Shown in pieces: positions 1 through 9,097 of a stretch of DNA of 64,000 nt. Source of the DNA: Streptomyces sp. YS415 (GTDB taxonomy: Bacteria; Actinomycetota; Actinomycetes; Streptomycetales; Streptomycetaceae). Both the position numbers and the translations under genes were made by a program. The notes beneath the pieces are model-generated. The model did no database searches. It saw only the letters and a program-made list of their open reading frames with translations, and had not been told where the DNA came from. The stretch is taken from the NCBI RefSeq assembly GCF_023544665.1, contig NZ_JAMJFL010000008.1, forward strand, positions 62,001 to 126,000, written 5' to 3'. The stretch's first letter is position 1. Each line of letters begins with the position of its first letter.

Positions 1-454
1 TGCCGAACGGGTCGAATATCGCGGCGACATCGAGGTCGACCGGTACCCGGTGCACCCAGACGTTGGCGGCGGGCAGCGCGACGTACTCGGCGAACGCGCC
101 GTCGCGTCCGACCCCGAGCCCGATCGTGGCCCGGCACAGGTGCCGGCGTCCGGCCAGGCAGTTGCGGCACTTGCCGCACACCAGATGGCCCTCCCCGCTG
201 ACCCGGTCGCCGGGCCGGATGTCGGTGACGTCGCGGCCGGTGTCGACGACCTCGCCGACGAACTCGTGGCCGAGCACCAGCGGGGTGCGGATCGACTGCT
301 GCGCCCAGCCGTCCCAGGACCGGATGTGCAGATCCGTGCCGCAGATGCCGGTGCGCAGCACCTTGATGAGTACGTCGCCGGGACCGACGGCGGGCTCGGG
401 CACGTCCGCGAGCCACAGCCCGGGCTCCGCCTTCTCCTTGACCAGCGCCTTCAC
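1..454 (-). CDS. tdh: L-threonine 3-dehydrogenase, N-terminal part (cut by window edge)
   Basis: Zinc-dependent medium-chain dehydrogenase that oxidises L-threonine to 2-amino-3-ketobutyrate with NAD+, the first step of threonine breakdown to glycine and acetyl-CoA. The first 151 of roughly 340 residues are present; the rest lies left of the window. Visible are the catalytic zinc site (Cys38 in GICGTD, His63-Glu64 in GHEFVGE), the structural zinc Cys set (Cys93, 96, 99, 107) and the tail AAIFDPFG, which matches Tdh closely. The GTG start at 454 is chosen because AGGAG lies 7 bases upstream. In relatives kbl follows downstream, which here would be outside the window. The family call is firm. 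Confidence 0.93.
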   Translation of the reverse strand, partial: MKALVKEKAEPGLWLADVPEPAVGPGDVLIKVLRTGICGTDLHIRSWDGWAQQSIRTPLVLGHEFVGEVVDTGRDVTDIRPGDRVSGEGHLVCGKCRNCLAGRRHLCRATIGLGVGRDGAFAEYVALPAANVWVHRVPVDLDVAAIFDPFG

Positions 455-675
455 TCGTACGGCTCCTGTGGGTACGGCCCCGGGCCCGGGCATGCCGAAG
501 CGCCCGTGTCCGGGGAGAGGGGTGGAATCGGTTAGCAATCTGCCGTACCTCGCCGCCCCGGTCCATCGAGGATTTCTTAAGCGGAGCAGCAGATCTCCTT
601 CACACCGCTCCCAAAAGGACCGAGGGAGGCAACAATCGACGGGGCACACCGCACCCGACCGACCTGGAGCCGCAC

Positions 676-1269
676 ATGAACACCGCACGGGATCTCGCCA
701 TCACCGCCCTGGACGCGCCGCCCGGCCGTTCCGTGGAGCAGGGCGACCTCTCGCTCGCGCTCGCGGGAGCCGAGGTGCTGGATCTGGTCGAGGCCGGGGC
801 GCTGACGCTGGACGACGACCGCCTCGTACCGGGCACCGCGGCGGCGACGGGCGACCGGCTGCTGGACGAGGCCGCCGCCGCGCTGCTCCGCAAGGAGCCG
901 TACGAGACCGTCACGGACTGGCTGTGGCGGCGGGGCGACGGGCTCGCCGCGGCCTACGTCGACGATCTGGAGCGGACCGGCCTGGCCACCCGCGGGCGCG
1001 GCCCGCTGGGGCCCGGCCCGGCGGTGCCCGTCGAGTCGCCGGCCCGCGCCGGCGCCGAGGAGCGCCGGGCGTCAGGCGAGCCCGTCCTCGCCGCACTCGC
1101 CGCGGCCGCCGGCCTCGAGGACCCGGCCGGAAACGCCGAGGACCTCACGGACGACACCGTCACCACGGTGCTGGCCGCCGTGGGCGACGCGGTGATGGAA
1201 CTGGAGGCCGTACGGCAGCGGCGGTCGATCGAGGGCTCCGCGTTCGACAACGTCTGGCGGGGCTTCTAG
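676..1269 (+). CDS. GOLPH3/VPS74 (GPP34)-family protein
   Basis: A 197-residue protein resembling the bacterial branch of GOLPH3/Vps74, whose eukaryotic members bind phosphoinositide and glycosyltransferase tails at the Golgi. Supporting features are the N-terminal pattern of two short helices around [21 protein letters not shown], the DDDRL turn and the middle [11 protein letters not shown] helix. No signal peptide or membrane segment is seen. Streptomyces carry several copies of this family with unknown bacterial function. The ATG at 676 has GGAG about 10 bases upstream. It is transcribed away from tdh and meets the GAF gene tail to tail. Family fairly sure; function unknown. Confidence 0.8.
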   Translation: MNTARDLAITALDAPPGRSVEQGDLSLALAGAEVLDLVEAGALTLDDDRLVPGTAAATGDRLLDEAAAALLRKEPYETVTDWLWRRGDGLAAAYVDDLERTGLATRGRGPLGPGPAVPVESPARAGAEERRASGEPVLAALAAAAGLEDPAGNAEDLTDDTVTTVLAAVGDAVMELEAVRQRRSIEGSAFDNVWRGF

Positions 1270-1302
1270 AGCGGACCGTGGCCTGGGGCGGCGGGCCGGG
1301 GG

Positions 1303-1881
1303 TCAGGGCAGCGGCAGGCCGTCGGCCGCCCGGCGTTCCAGCCGGGCGACGAGATCCGCGGCCGACGCCTTGATGCTCTCCAGACCCGGTCTCCCCCACG
1401 GCCGGGGCTGCACGTCGACCACGCACACGGTGCCGAGCACCATCCCGGTGGTGTCGATCAGCGGTGCGCCGAGGTAGGAGCGGATGCCGAACTCGTCGAC
1501 GACCGGGTTGCCCGCGAACCGCGGGTAGTCGCAGACGTCCTCCAGGACGAGCGCCTTGCGCCGGACCACCACATGGGGACAGAACCCGTGGTCGCGCGGC
1601 AGGGTGCGGGTGACGCGCGGACTGGTGCCGTCGCCCTTCACGTACAGCGCGGCCGCGGGGAGATGCAGGCCCGCGAAGAACTGCCGGTTCTCGTCGATGA
1701 AGTTGACCATGGCGTACGGCGCCCCGGCCACCTCCGCGAGGGCGTCCGCGTAGGCGTCGAGGACGGGTTCCGTCCGCTCCCCGAGGCCGAGTCGGCGCAG
1801 CCGGTCCGCTCGGGCGGGTGCCTCCTTGTCGTCGGGCGTGAGCAGCAGTCGACCGGCCGGGCGGGGCGGGTCGTAGCTCAT
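1303..1881 (-). CDS. GAF-domain protein, last gene of the conservon
   Basis: A 192-residue cytosolic protein that is almost entirely one GAF domain (about residues 35-180). Recognisable segments are APYAMVNFIDENRQFFAGL, the DHGFCPHVV stretch and the YLGAPLIDTTGMVLGTVCVVD core strand. No histidine kinase, GGDEF or output domain is attached, so it is probably a small-molecule or redox sensor acting through partners. It begins 59 bases downstream of cvnD on the same strand, so it is probably a fifth member of the conservon unit. The ATG at 1881 is preferred because the upstream open frame runs into cvnD. The ligand cannot be told from sequence. Confidence 0.82.
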   Translation of the reverse strand: MSYDPPRPAGRLLLTPDDKEAPARADRLRRLGLGERTEPVLDAYADALAEVAGAPYAMVNFIDENRQFFAGLHLPAAALYVKGDGTSPRVTRTLPRDHGFCPHVVVRRKALVLEDVCDYPRFAGNPVVDEFGIRSYLGAPLIDTTGMVLGTVCVVDVQPRPWGRPGLESIKASAADLVARLERRAADGLPLP

Positions 1882-1940
1882 CGGCGCGCTCCGGTGGTGT
1901 GGGCGTATGGCATAGGAGGGCTCCGTGGGGTGTGCGGGGA

Positions 1941-2564
1941 TCACATATGGGCGCCGTAGCCGGTCGCGGGGGCCGGGGCGTGCGCGATGAGGTGTTTGAC
2001 GAGGGTCAGCAGGGTCTGGACGCCCGAGCTGGAGATCCGGGCGTCGCAGCGCACGATGGGGACCCCGGGGTCGAGGTCGATGGCGGCGCGCACCTCCTCG
2101 GGGTCGTAGCGGTAGGCGCCGTCGAAGTCGTTGATGGCGAGGATGAAGCCGAGGCCACGCTGTTCGAAGAAGTCGACGGCGGCGAAGCAGTCCTCCAGGC
2201 GCCGGGTGTCGGCGAGGATGACCGCGCCGAGGGCGCCTTCGCACAGCTCGTCCCACATGAACCAGAACCGCTCCTGTCCGGGCGTGCCGAACAGGTACAG
2301 GACATGCTGGGGGTCGAGCGTGATGCGGCCGAAGTCCATGGCGACCGTGGTCTCGACCTTGTTCTCGATGCCGTCGAGATTGTCGGTAGCGGCGCTGACC
2401 GTGGTGAGCAGCTCCTCGGTGCTGAGCGGTGCGATCTCGCTGACCGCGCCGACGAAGGTCGTCTTGCCGACCCCGAATCCGCCCGCCACCAGGATCTTCA
2501 GTGCGGTGGGGAAGGGGTCGGCGCCGGCGCCGCCGTGGTAGTCAGAGCTTTCGTCGTAGTCCAT
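1941..2564 (-). CDS. cvnD: Conservon small GTPase CvnD
   Basis: Ras/Rab-like GTPase of the Streptomyces conservon, a membrane-associated signalling complex likened to eukaryotic G-protein-coupled systems. It has 207 residues. The P-loop GGFGVGKTT is at 28-36, the switch-II motif GTPGQERFWF at 93-102, and the base-recognition motif reads NDFD (145-148) instead of NKxD, as is usual for this family. The start overlaps the end of cvnC by 23 bases, implying coupled translation. In characterised conservons CvnD binds nucleotide and works with the CvnA kinase-like protein. Confidence 0.95.
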   Translation of the reverse strand: MDYDESSDYHGGAGADPFPTALKILVAGGFGVGKTTFVGAVSEIAPLSTEELLTTVSAATDNLDGIENKVETTVAMDFGRITLDPQHVLYLFGTPGQERFWFMWDELCEGALGAVILADTRRLEDCFAAVDFFEQRGLGFILAINDFDGAYRYDPEEVRAAIDLDPGVPIVRCDARISSSGVQTLLTLVKHLIAHAPAPATGYGAHM

Positions 2565-2919
2565 CGAGCACTGCCTCCAGAAGGGCCCGGTCAGTGGGGT
2601 TGTGGTGGAACTCGGGGGGCTTGGTGGTGAGCGCCCCGCAGTCGACGAGGTCCGCCAGCAGCACCTTGGTCACTGCCGCCGGCAGCTTCAGGTGCGCCGC
2701 GACCTCGGCGACCGAGACGGGGGCGCGGCACAGGTCGAGCGCCTCCGTCTGTTCAGGGCCCGGATAGCCGAGGGGGGTCGCCCCGGTGGCCATCACCTGG
2801 GAGATCAGGTCGAGGGCGACGGTGGGCCGGGTCCGGCCGTTGCTGACCGTGAAGGGGCGCACCAGCCGTCCGGCCGCGTCATCGAGCCAGGGCCCGTCGC
2901 CGGCCGCCGCCACGCTCAA
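2542..2919 (-). CDS. cvnC: Conservon DUF742 protein CvnC
   Basis: A 125-residue DUF742 protein with a winged-helix-like fold, the third conservon component and presumed adaptor between the CvnB roadblock protein and the CvnD GTPase. The family signatures RLVRPFTVSNGRTRP near the N-terminus and VAEVAAHLKLPAAVTKVLLADL in the helical half are present. The best start is the TTG at 2919, which overlaps the cvnB stop as TTGA; a GTG two codons in (2913) is the alternative. The 3' end overlaps cvnD by 23 bases, so B, C and D form one translationally linked block. Confidence 0.93.
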   Translation of the reverse strand: MSVAAAGDGPWLDDAAGRLVRPFTVSNGRTRPTVALDLISQVMATGATPLGYPGPEQTEALDLCRAPVSVAEVAAHLKLPAAVTKVLLADLVDCGALTTKPPEFHHNPTDRALLEAVLDGLRRKL

Positions 2920-3350
2920 GGCCTCGACGCCGACGGTTCGACGGCATGATGGCGGGGGGCGGTCACCAGATAGGGGCGGACGCTCTTGACCAACATCGCC
3001 ATCTCGTAGCCGAGCACGGCGGCGTCGGCCTCGCGTCCGGCCAGGACGGCGAGGCAGGTGCCGGATCCGGCGGTGGTGACGAACAGCAGGGTGGAGTCGA
3101 GTTCGACGACGACCTGGCGGACGTCTCCGCCGTCGCCGAAGCGGACCCCGGCGCTGCGGCCCAGGGAGTACAGGCCGGAGGCCAGGGCCGCCATGTGGTC
3201 GGCGCTGTCCGCGTCGAGGCCGTGGACCGACTTCACGAGCCCGTCGCAGGACAGGAGCACCGCGCTGCTGGTGTGCGGTACGCGCTGCACGAGGCCGGTC
3301 ATCAGCCAGTCGAGATCGGATGCATGGCCGGTCGGCGCTTCGCTCGCCAT
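2916..3350 (-). CDS. cvnB: Conservon roadblock/LC7 protein CvnB
   Basis: A 144-residue roadblock/LC7-domain protein, expected to act as a regulator of the neighbouring CvnD GTPase as MglB does for MglA. Family landmarks are DLDWLMTGLVQRVPHTSSAVLLSCDG at the N-terminal helix and first strands, the SLGRSAGVRFG segment, and the strand pair around VVVELDSTLLFVTTAGSGT. The ATG at 3350 has AAGGAG at an ideal distance. It starts 92 bases after cvnA ends and shares a 4-base overlap with cvnC. No membrane segment. Confidence 0.95.
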   Translation of the reverse strand: MASEAPTGHASDLDWLMTGLVQRVPHTSSAVLLSCDGLVKSVHGLDADSADHMAALASGLYSLGRSAGVRFGDGGDVRQVVVELDSTLLFVTTAGSGTCLAVLAGREADAAVLGYEMAMLVKSVRPYLVTAPRHHAVEPSASRP

Positions 3351-3408
3351 GGTGGATCGACTCCTTGAGGTACGAAGGTCAGCGGGAGCGCTGGGACAGG
3401 TCCTGGGC

Positions 3409-3432
3409 GTGGGGGTGGGTGTGGGGGTGGGT
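3409..3432. repeat. 12-bp perfect tandem duplication (GT-rich) between cvnA and cvnB
   Basis: GTGGGGGTGGGT occurs twice head to tail in the 92-base gap between the cvnA stop and the cvnB start. On the transcribed strand this gives an unstructured C/A-rich linker mRNA (ACCCACCCCCAC twice). It may simply be slippage-prone spacer DNA. Confidence 0.7.
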
Positions 3433-3442
3433 GCGTGCGTGG

Positions 3443-5248
3443 TCATCCGGCTGATGCGCTCCCGTCGTGCCGGTTGGTGTGCTCGGGGCGGGACGGCTGC
3501 GCGGGGCGTGCCTGCGGTATGCGCGCCGGCGTCACGTCCGCCGCCGTGAAGTCCGCGGTGAGGAGGTCGGGGGCGAACTGGTCCGGGTGCTCGGACTCCA
3601 GGTGCTGCTGCGCCTCGGCGAGGCCGACTCCGCGTTGGAAGGCGGCCATCAGTCCCGGATCGTGTCCGGCGAGCTGCTCGGGTTCCAGGCGCGGTGCGGG
3701 ACCGTCGCGCAGTTGGGGGGCGAGGTGTTCCTGGGCGCGGCGCTTGGGCAGTTGGGGCTTGCCCATGGTGCCGCGCACGGCACTGGAGCGCGGGGTGGGC
3801 GGCGCGACGGTGTGCTCGGCGACGACCGCCCGGTCCTCGGGGCTGATGCCGGGCACGGCCTCGGCGATGGTGCGCCGCTCCTCGTGGGTGCCGCGCACGG
3901 GCAGCGGCACGGGTCCGGCGCCGTTCGCCCTGGGCGTCGCGGCCCGGGGGCCCGGTCGTTGCGACGGGGCCTGCGCGGGGGGCGGCCCGGCCGGCTGCAC
4001 CTGCGGCGCCTGCGGTGTCACGGCGGTCTCGGCGCCGCCCGGCGCGCCACCGAGCAGGCCCTGCGGTACGACGAGGACGGCCTGCACTCCGCCGTAGATG
4101 TTGGTCTGGAGCCGGACGTTGATGCCGTGTCGCCGGGCGAGCTGGGAGACCACGAACAGGCCGATGCGGCCGTCCGCCAGCAGGCTGGCGACGTTCACCT
4201 GGTCGGGGTCGGCGAGCAGGGCGTTCATGCGTTCCTGTTCGCCGACGGGCATGCCGAGTCCGCGGTCCTCGACCTCGACGGCGAGGCCCGAGGTGACGAG
4301 GTTGGCGCGCAGCAGTACCTGGGTGTGCGGGGCGGAGAACACGGTGGCGTTCTCGACGAGTTCGGCGAGCAGGTGGATGACGTCGGCGACGGCGTGCCCG
4401 CGCAGGGTGCCGTCGATCGGCGGCACGAGCTTGACCCGGGAGTACTGCTCGACCTCGGCGATGGCCGAGCGCAGCACCTCGGTCATGGAGACCGGGTTGC
4501 TCCACTGGCGGCGCGAGACGGCACCGCCGAGGACGGCGAGGTTCTCGGCGTGGCGGCGGATCCGGGTGGCGAGGTGGTCGACGTGGAAGAGGCCCTTGAG
4601 CAGGTCGGGGTCCTCGATCTCGTTCTCCAGCTCGTCGAGGATCGAGATCTCGCGGTGCACCAGCGACTGCAGGCGCCGGGCGAGGTTGACGAAGACCTCC
4701 AGCTTCTGTTCGCTGCCGGCCTGGCTGGACAGCTGTGCGGCCTGGACGACGGCGGTGACGGCCCCGTCGTGGGCGCGGGCCAGGTCGGCGGCGAGCAGTT
4801 CGAGGTCGTCCGCGTCCTCGGGCGGACCGCTGCGTGGTTTGCGCCGGGGCGGGCTCTCTCCCCGGCGCAGTGCGTCGACCAGGGCGCGCAGGTCGGCCTC
4901 GCCGCGGGCGCTGCTGCGGCGCAGGGCGCCGATGCGTTCGCTGATGGACCTGGCGGTGCGGTCGGCGACCACGGCGGCGATCACGATGCCCGCGAGGGCG
5001 ACCGCGCTCGCGCCGGCGAGCATGCCCCACAGGGGCAGGCCCGGCCGGGCGCCGGCGGCGCGGACGCTGAACAGCACGGCCGCGCAGCCGGCGAGGGCGA
5101 CCGCGACCGGCGGCAGCACGGCGAGCCGCAGGAGCTGCGGCCGTATGTACGTCTCGGGCAGCGCCGGGGCGGGGCGGGCGACCGGACGACCGTGCCGCCC
5201 GCCCTCACGGCGGTCTGCACGCGGGGCCGGTGCGCGGAGGTGAGACAT
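3443..5248 (-). CDS. cvnA: Conservon sensor histidine-kinase-like protein CvnA
   Basis: A 601-residue membrane sensor, first gene of the conservon. Two membrane segments (about 40-62 and 73-95) frame a very short outer loop, followed by a cytosolic signalling helix, a dimerisation region rich in helices (about 150-245) and a GHKL ATPase domain (about 285-395) with N-box ELVENA (296-301) and G1 motif DRGLGM (328-333). The last 200 residues are proline/alanine-rich and probably disordered, usual for CvnA. The ATG at 5248 has GAGGA upstream. Conservons in S. coelicolor affect aerial growth and antibiotic production; which one this is cannot be settled from sequence alone. Confidence 0.93.
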   Translation of the reverse strand: MSHLRAPAPRADRREGGRHGRPVARPAPALPETYIRPQLLRLAVLPPVAVALAGCAAVLFSVRAAGARPGLPLWGMLAGASAVALAGIVIAAVVADRTARSISERIGALRRSSARGEADLRALVDALRRGESPPRRKPRSGPPEDADDLELLAADLARAHDGAVTAVVQAAQLSSQAGSEQKLEVFVNLARRLQSLVHREISILDELENEIEDPDLLKGLFHVDHLATRIRRHAENLAVLGGAVSRRQWSNPVSMTEVLRSAIAEVEQYSRVKLVPPIDGTLRGHAVADVIHLLAELVENATVFSAPHTQVLLRANLVTSGLAVEVEDRGLGMPVGEQERMNALLADPDQVNVASLLADGRIGLFVVSQLARRHGINVRLQTNIYGGVQAVLVVPQGLLGGAPGGAETAVTPQAPQVQPAGPPPAQAPSQRPGPRAATPRANGAGPVPLPVRGTHEERRTIAEAVPGISPEDRAVVAEHTVAPPTPRSSAVRGTMGKPQLPKRRAQEHLAPQLRDGPAPRLEPEQLAGHDPGLMAAFQRGVGLAEAQQHLESEHPDQFAPDLLTADFTAADVTPARIPQARPAQPSRPEHTNRHDGSASAG

Positions 5249-5576
5249 CGGTGTCCTCGTACTGTCCGTCGGGCGCGCCGCCGGGCCGGAGCGCGGGCGG
5301 GCGCGGCCTGATCCACACGACGCCCGGCTCGGTCTGCGCGTCGGGCGTGCGCCATCGCGGTGCCGGTCGACCGAGCCGAAGAAATCGGCCCTGCGTCGCC
5401 CGACGGACACTGACAGTAGTCGGCAACGCATCATGTGCGGTGGGCAGTTGACAAACTCGTACGCGGGTCATCCACCTCTGGTATGAGGCCTCGTACGGGA
5501 GATCGACAACCCGAAGCGAATCCCGCTCCGGATCGCAAAAACTTCGATCAGACCTGGTCGGAAGTGGTCGGACAGT
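5249..5576. other. Intergenic region upstream of cvnA
   Basis: About 330 bases without a convincing gene. It must hold the leftward promoter of the conservon, but I could not assign -35/-10 elements with confidence. A TTGTCA hexamer on the minus strand near 5450 is a possible -35 without a good -10 partner. Confidence 0.5.
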
Positions 5577-5621
5577 GACGACGAGGGCCGGGAAGCCCTT
5601 CGCTTCCCGGCCCTCGTCGTC
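5577..5621 (-). terminator. Perfect 19-bp hairpin terminator of the metallo-hydrolase gene
   Basis: Arms 5577-5595 and 5603-5621 are exact reverse complements (GACGACGAGGGCCGGGAAG and its partner) around a 7-base loop. It lies 100 bases past the stop of the leftward metallo-hydrolase gene and before the conservon promoter. No T-run follows, as is common for Streptomyces terminators. Confidence 0.85.
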
Positions 5622-5720
5622 CGCGGTTTCTCCGACCGGCGTCAACTCGCCGACGCCGCTTTCACCCTCTCGGGGGTTCTGGCCCGACCGTCACCCGCCG
5701 TGTCGGGGTGCGTCTGCCGC

Positions 5721-6914
5721 TCAGCGGTCGCCCGCCAAGTCGAGGTCGCCGCGGGGGCTCTCCTCGGGCGCGGCCAGCGGCTCCGGGCGGCGCCAGGGAT
5801 GCGGGAGCGGCGCGGACAGGGAGCGCCACCAGGGCTGGACGGGCAGCAGTCCGGCGGGCTCGAACGGCTCGCCGGGCCGCGGGAAGGCGGCCGCCTGGCC
5901 GGCCTCGTCGGCGGCGTCCCGGGTCCACTCGCCGGGCTCCGCCCACGCGTGCGTGGCGAGGTTGAAGGTGGCCCAGTGGATCGGCAGCAGCACGCCGTGC
6001 GGCCGGCCGCCCTGGAGGTCGAGGTGGGCACGCATGCCCTCCTCGGGCGTCATGTGGATGTCCGGCCAGAAGTCGCTGTACGCGCCGATCTGGATCATCG
6101 TCGTGTCGAACGGGCCGTGCTCGGCGCCGATGTCCTTGAAGCCCTCGAAGTACCCGGTGTCGCCGCTGTGGAAGATCCGGTGCTCGGCGCCTGCCACGGA
6201 CCAGGAGGCCCACAGCGTGTGCTGGGTGTTGCGCAGACCGCGGCCGCAGAAGTGCCGGGCCGGCGTGGCGGTCAGGGTGAGCCCGCCGATCCTGGCCGAC
6301 TCGTGCCAGTCGAGCTCGCGCAGCCGGTCGGGGGAGACGCCCCAGCGCTCCAGGTGGGCGCCGACGCCGAGCGGCACGGCGAACACGGTGTCCGTGCCGG
6401 CCAGCGCCTTGATGGAGGGCAGGTCCAGGTGGTCGTAGTGGTCGTGCGAGATCACGACGACGTCGACCGGGCCGAGCGCGGCCAGCGGCACCGGCACCCG
6501 GTGCAGCCGCTTGGGCCCGGCGAAGGAGAAGGGGGAGCAGCGCTCGCCCCACACGGGGTCGAAGAGGACGCGGTGGCCGTCGATCTCCGCGAGCACGCTG
6601 GAGTGTCCCATCCAGGTGATGCGCAGTCCGGTGGCGGGCGGGCGGGCGAGGTCGGCGAGCGTGGTGGAGTGCACGGGCACGCTGCCGCGGGGGGATCTGC
6701 GGGGACGTTCGTCCTTGGCGAAGAAGACCTTCGCGAACTCCAGCATCGAGCCGGAGGGGCGGGTCCGGGCGTGCCCTCCGGGGTTCTGGAAGACGCCGTT
6801 AACGAAATGGGGCGATGCGTGGATGCGCGCCAGGCGCTCGCCACTCGGCTCCGCGCCGAAGCCCGCCGGCTCCAGCGCGCGGAGCACGGAGCCCAGGGAA
6901 CGGAAACCGGTCAC
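5721..6914 (-). CDS. MBL-fold metal-dependent hydrolase, NAPE-PLD/UlaG-like
   Basis: A 397-residue metallo-beta-lactamase-fold hydrolase. The metal motif HDHYDHLD is at 157-164, followed by ATPARHFCGRG, HSGDTGYFEG and the late LPIHWATFNLA segment. These features and the length place it with the N-acylphosphatidylethanolamine phospholipase D-like branch. The N-terminal 90 residues carry the NGVFQNP element seen in that branch. No signal peptide, so it is cytosolic or peripherally membrane bound. The GTG at 6914 has GGAGG 7 bases upstream. It stands alone, divergent from the amino-acid dehydrogenase gene and closed by a strong hairpin. Physiological substrate unknown; phosphodiester hydrolysis is inferred from the family. 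Confidence 0.88.
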   Translation of the reverse strand: MTGFRSLGSVLRALEPAGFGAEPSGERLARIHASPHFVNGVFQNPGGHARTRPSGSMLEFAKVFFAKDERPRRSPRGSVPVHSTTLADLARPPATGLRITWMGHSSVLAEIDGHRVLFDPVWGERCSPFSFAGPKRLHRVPVPLAALGPVDVVVISHDHYDHLDLPSIKALAGTDTVFAVPLGVGAHLERWGVSPDRLRELDWHESARIGGLTLTATPARHFCGRGLRNTQHTLWASWSVAGAEHRIFHSGDTGYFEGFKDIGAEHGPFDTTMIQIGAYSDFWPDIHMTPEEGMRAHLDLQGGRPHGVLLPIHWATFNLATHAWAEPGEWTRDAADEAGQAAAFPRPGEPFEPAGLLPVQPWWRSLSAPLPHPWRRPEPLAAPEESPRGDLDLAGDR

Positions 6915-7064
6915 GGTACCTCCATGTGGAGTCGTCGAGGCATCCCATTATGGTCGGCCCCTCCGACAACCACCCCGGCTCCTTCCCCCCGAAGATCCGT
7001 TGAGCACATTGACAGTGCGGGCGCCCGCTCACGACACTGACCGGTGATTCAGTAAGGAGAGTCG

Positions 7065-8243
7065 ATGACCGCCCCTCTGCTGTCGCTGACCTGGACCGAC
7101 GACCTCACCGGCCGCCAGGGCTTTCTCGTGATCGACCGGCTGGTGCGCGGCGTGTGCAGCGGTGGTCTGCGGATGCGGGAGGGCTGCACCCTCGACGAGG
7201 TCGCGGGGCTCGCCCGCGGCATGTCCATGAAGGAAGCGCTGCACTACGACCCGGACCGCCGCTACGTCCCGCTCGGCGGCGCCAAGGGCGGCATCGACTG
7301 CGATCCGCGTGATCCGCAGGCGTACGGCGTGCTCGTGCGGTATCTGCGGGCCCTGCGGCCGTACGTCGAGAACTTCTGGACCACCGGCGAGGATCTCGGG
7401 CTCGGTCAGGACCTGGTGGACCGGGCGGCGGCCGAGGCGGGCCTGGTGTCGTCCGTCCAGGCCGTGTATCCGCTGCTCGACGACGAGGCCGCCGCCCGGC
7501 GCCGGCTCGCGGACGCCTTCGCCGTGGAGGTCGACGGCATCGGGCTGGACGAACTGGTCGGCGGCTGCGGGGTGGCGGAGTCGGTGCTCACCGCCCTGGA
7601 CCGGGCCGGGGTGCCGCAGGCGGGCACGCGCGTGGCCGTGCAGGGGTTCGGCACCATGGGCGGGGCCACGGCACGGTTCCTCACGCGCGCGGGGCTGACG
7701 GTGGTGGCCGTCGCCGACCTCAAGGGCACCGTCGCCAACCCGGCGGGGCTGGACGTCGAGGCCATGCTCGCCGCGCGGGACGCGTACGGCACCGTGGACC
7801 GCGCCGCGCTGCGCCCGGGCGACCGTGAACTGCCGGGCGACGCCTGGCTGTCGGCGGACGTGGAGGTGCTGGTGCCGGCGGCCGTGTCGTACGCCGTCGA
7901 TGCCGCGAACCAGCAGCGGATCACCGCCCGCTGGATCGTCGAGGCGGCCAACATGCCGGTGCTGCCCGAGGCCGAGGCGCTGCTGGCCGGGCGCGGGATC
8001 ACCGTGCTGCCCGACGTCGTGGTCAACTCCGGGACGAACGCCTGGTGGTGGTGGACCCTCTTCGGCGACATCGGTCCCGACCCGGCGGAGGCCCTCGCCC
8101 ACGTCCGCCGCTCGATGCGCGCCCTGACCGACCGGATGCTGACCCGCGCGCAGACCGACGGAACGACCCCCCGCGCGGCAGCCCACGCCCTCGCCGGGGA
8201 CCGCCTGCCACTGATCGCGGAACGGTACGGCCGCTACCGGTGA
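7065..8243 (+). CDS. Glu/Leu/Phe/Val dehydrogenase family enzyme
   Basis: NAD(P)-dependent oxidative deaminase of the Glu/Leu/Phe/Val family, 392 residues. The catalytic-lysine motif PLGGAKGGID has Lys74, the second substrate lysine lies in SMKEA (Lys56), and the Rossmann glycine motif GFGTMGG is at 194-200. The length and the WWWWTLFGDI segment near residue 327 are unlike classical glutamate dehydrogenase, so the true substrate may be a branched or aromatic amino acid. AAGGAG sits directly before the ATG at 7065. A TTGACA hexamer at 7009-7014 is a plausible -35, with a poor -10 about 18 bases later. Expressed divergently from the metallo-hydrolase. Confidence 0.88.
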   Translation: MTAPLLSLTWTDDLTGRQGFLVIDRLVRGVCSGGLRMREGCTLDEVAGLARGMSMKEALHYDPDRRYVPLGGAKGGIDCDPRDPQAYGVLVRYLRALRPYVENFWTTGEDLGLGQDLVDRAAAEAGLVSSVQAVYPLLDDEAAARRRLADAFAVEVDGIGLDELVGGCGVAESVLTALDRAGVPQAGTRVAVQGFGTMGGATARFLTRAGLTVVAVADLKGTVANPAGLDVEAMLAARDAYGTVDRAALRPGDRELPGDAWLSADVEVLVPAAVSYAVDAANQQRITARWIVEAANMPVLPEAEALLAGRGITVLPDVVVNSGTNAWWWWTLFGDIGPDPAEALAHVRRSMRALTDRMLTRAQTDGTTPRAAAHALAGDRLPLIAERYGRYR

Positions 8244-8467
8244 ACCGCTGACCGAGGCACCGCACAGTGGTGTGCCGCAGGAGCAGCGGACACCGGGCCG
8301 GACGCACCCACCCCGGCAGCCGCGCGCCACGCACCCTCGGCTACGGGACAGTGCCCCCGGCGTGCCGCACCGCGGTGGACCGGGCCGCGCGCAGTCGCCT
8401 GCCCCAGTGGCGGTGGCGCAGTACCCGCAGCCCGGTGGCCCGGGGATCACGGTTTAGGGTGAGGCCC

Positions 8468-9088
8468 GTGGCGAGGGTGCGGTTGAGTGTGGCCGAGCGG
8501 CGCGAGGAGTTGCTGCGGGCCGCCGTCGAGCAGATCGAGGCGCGGGGCGTGGCGGCGGTCAGGATCGCCGACGTGGCGTCGGCGCTCGGCGTGAGCAACG
8601 CCCTGGTGCTGTACCACTTCTCCACCAAGGAGAAGCTGGTCGCCGCCGCCTTCGCGCACGCGGCCGAGGGCGACCTGGCCCATCTGCGCAAGCTGCTCGG
8701 GCGCCGGACGACCGCGCTGCGCCGGCTCCGCGCGGCCGTGCGCTGGTACGCGCCCACCGGCCAGGCCAAGGGCTGGCGGCTGTGGATCGAGGGCTGGGCC
8801 GCGGCGCTGCGCGAACCCGCCCTGCGCGAGGTCACCCAGGCCCTCGACACGCAGTGGAAGGCGGCCCTCGCCGAGGTCATCGCCGAAGGAGTGGCTGCGG
8901 GCGAGTTCCGCTGCCCCGACCCGGCCGGCGCGGCCCTGCGCCTGACGGCCCTGCTCGACGGGCTCGCCGTCCAGCTGACGTCCTACCCGGGCGCGCTTTC
9001 CCGCGCGCGTGCGCAGGAGTGGGCCGACGAGGCGCTGGCCCGGGAACTCGGTGTGGAGCGGGAGGCGTTGACCGCGGCGGCGCGGTGA
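8468..9088 (+). CDS. TetR/AcrR-family transcriptional regulator
   Basis: A 206-residue repressor-type protein. The N-terminal helix-turn-helix (about residues 8-55) reads ERREELLRAAVEQIEARGVAAVRIADVASALGVSNALVLYHFSTKEKLVAAAF, typical of TetR with the YHFxxKExL signature. The C-terminal ligand-binding part resembles the BetI-like (TetR_C_6) group. The GTG at 8468 is chosen because GGGTGAGG lies just upstream; an in-frame GTG at 8459 is possible. It follows the dehydrogenase gene by 224 bases with no clear terminator, so it could regulate it. The ligand is unknown. Confidence 0.88.
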   Translation: MARVRLSVAERREELLRAAVEQIEARGVAAVRIADVASALGVSNALVLYHFSTKEKLVAAAFAHAAEGDLAHLRKLLGRRTTALRRLRAAVRWYAPTGQAKGWRLWIEGWAAALREPALREVTQALDTQWKAALAEVIAEGVAAGEFRCPDPAGAALRLTALLDGLAVQLTSYPGALSRARAQEWADEALARELGVEREALTAAAR

Positions 9089-9097
9089 ACGCCGGGA

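Noticed and set aside
2916..5030. Long minus-strand frame running from the cvnA region into cvnB, seeming to give a 704-residue protein
   Set aside because: Only the last 144 residues (roadblock domain) are real; the upstream part is Arg/Pro-rich out-of-frame reading of cvnA. cvnB has its own ribosome site.
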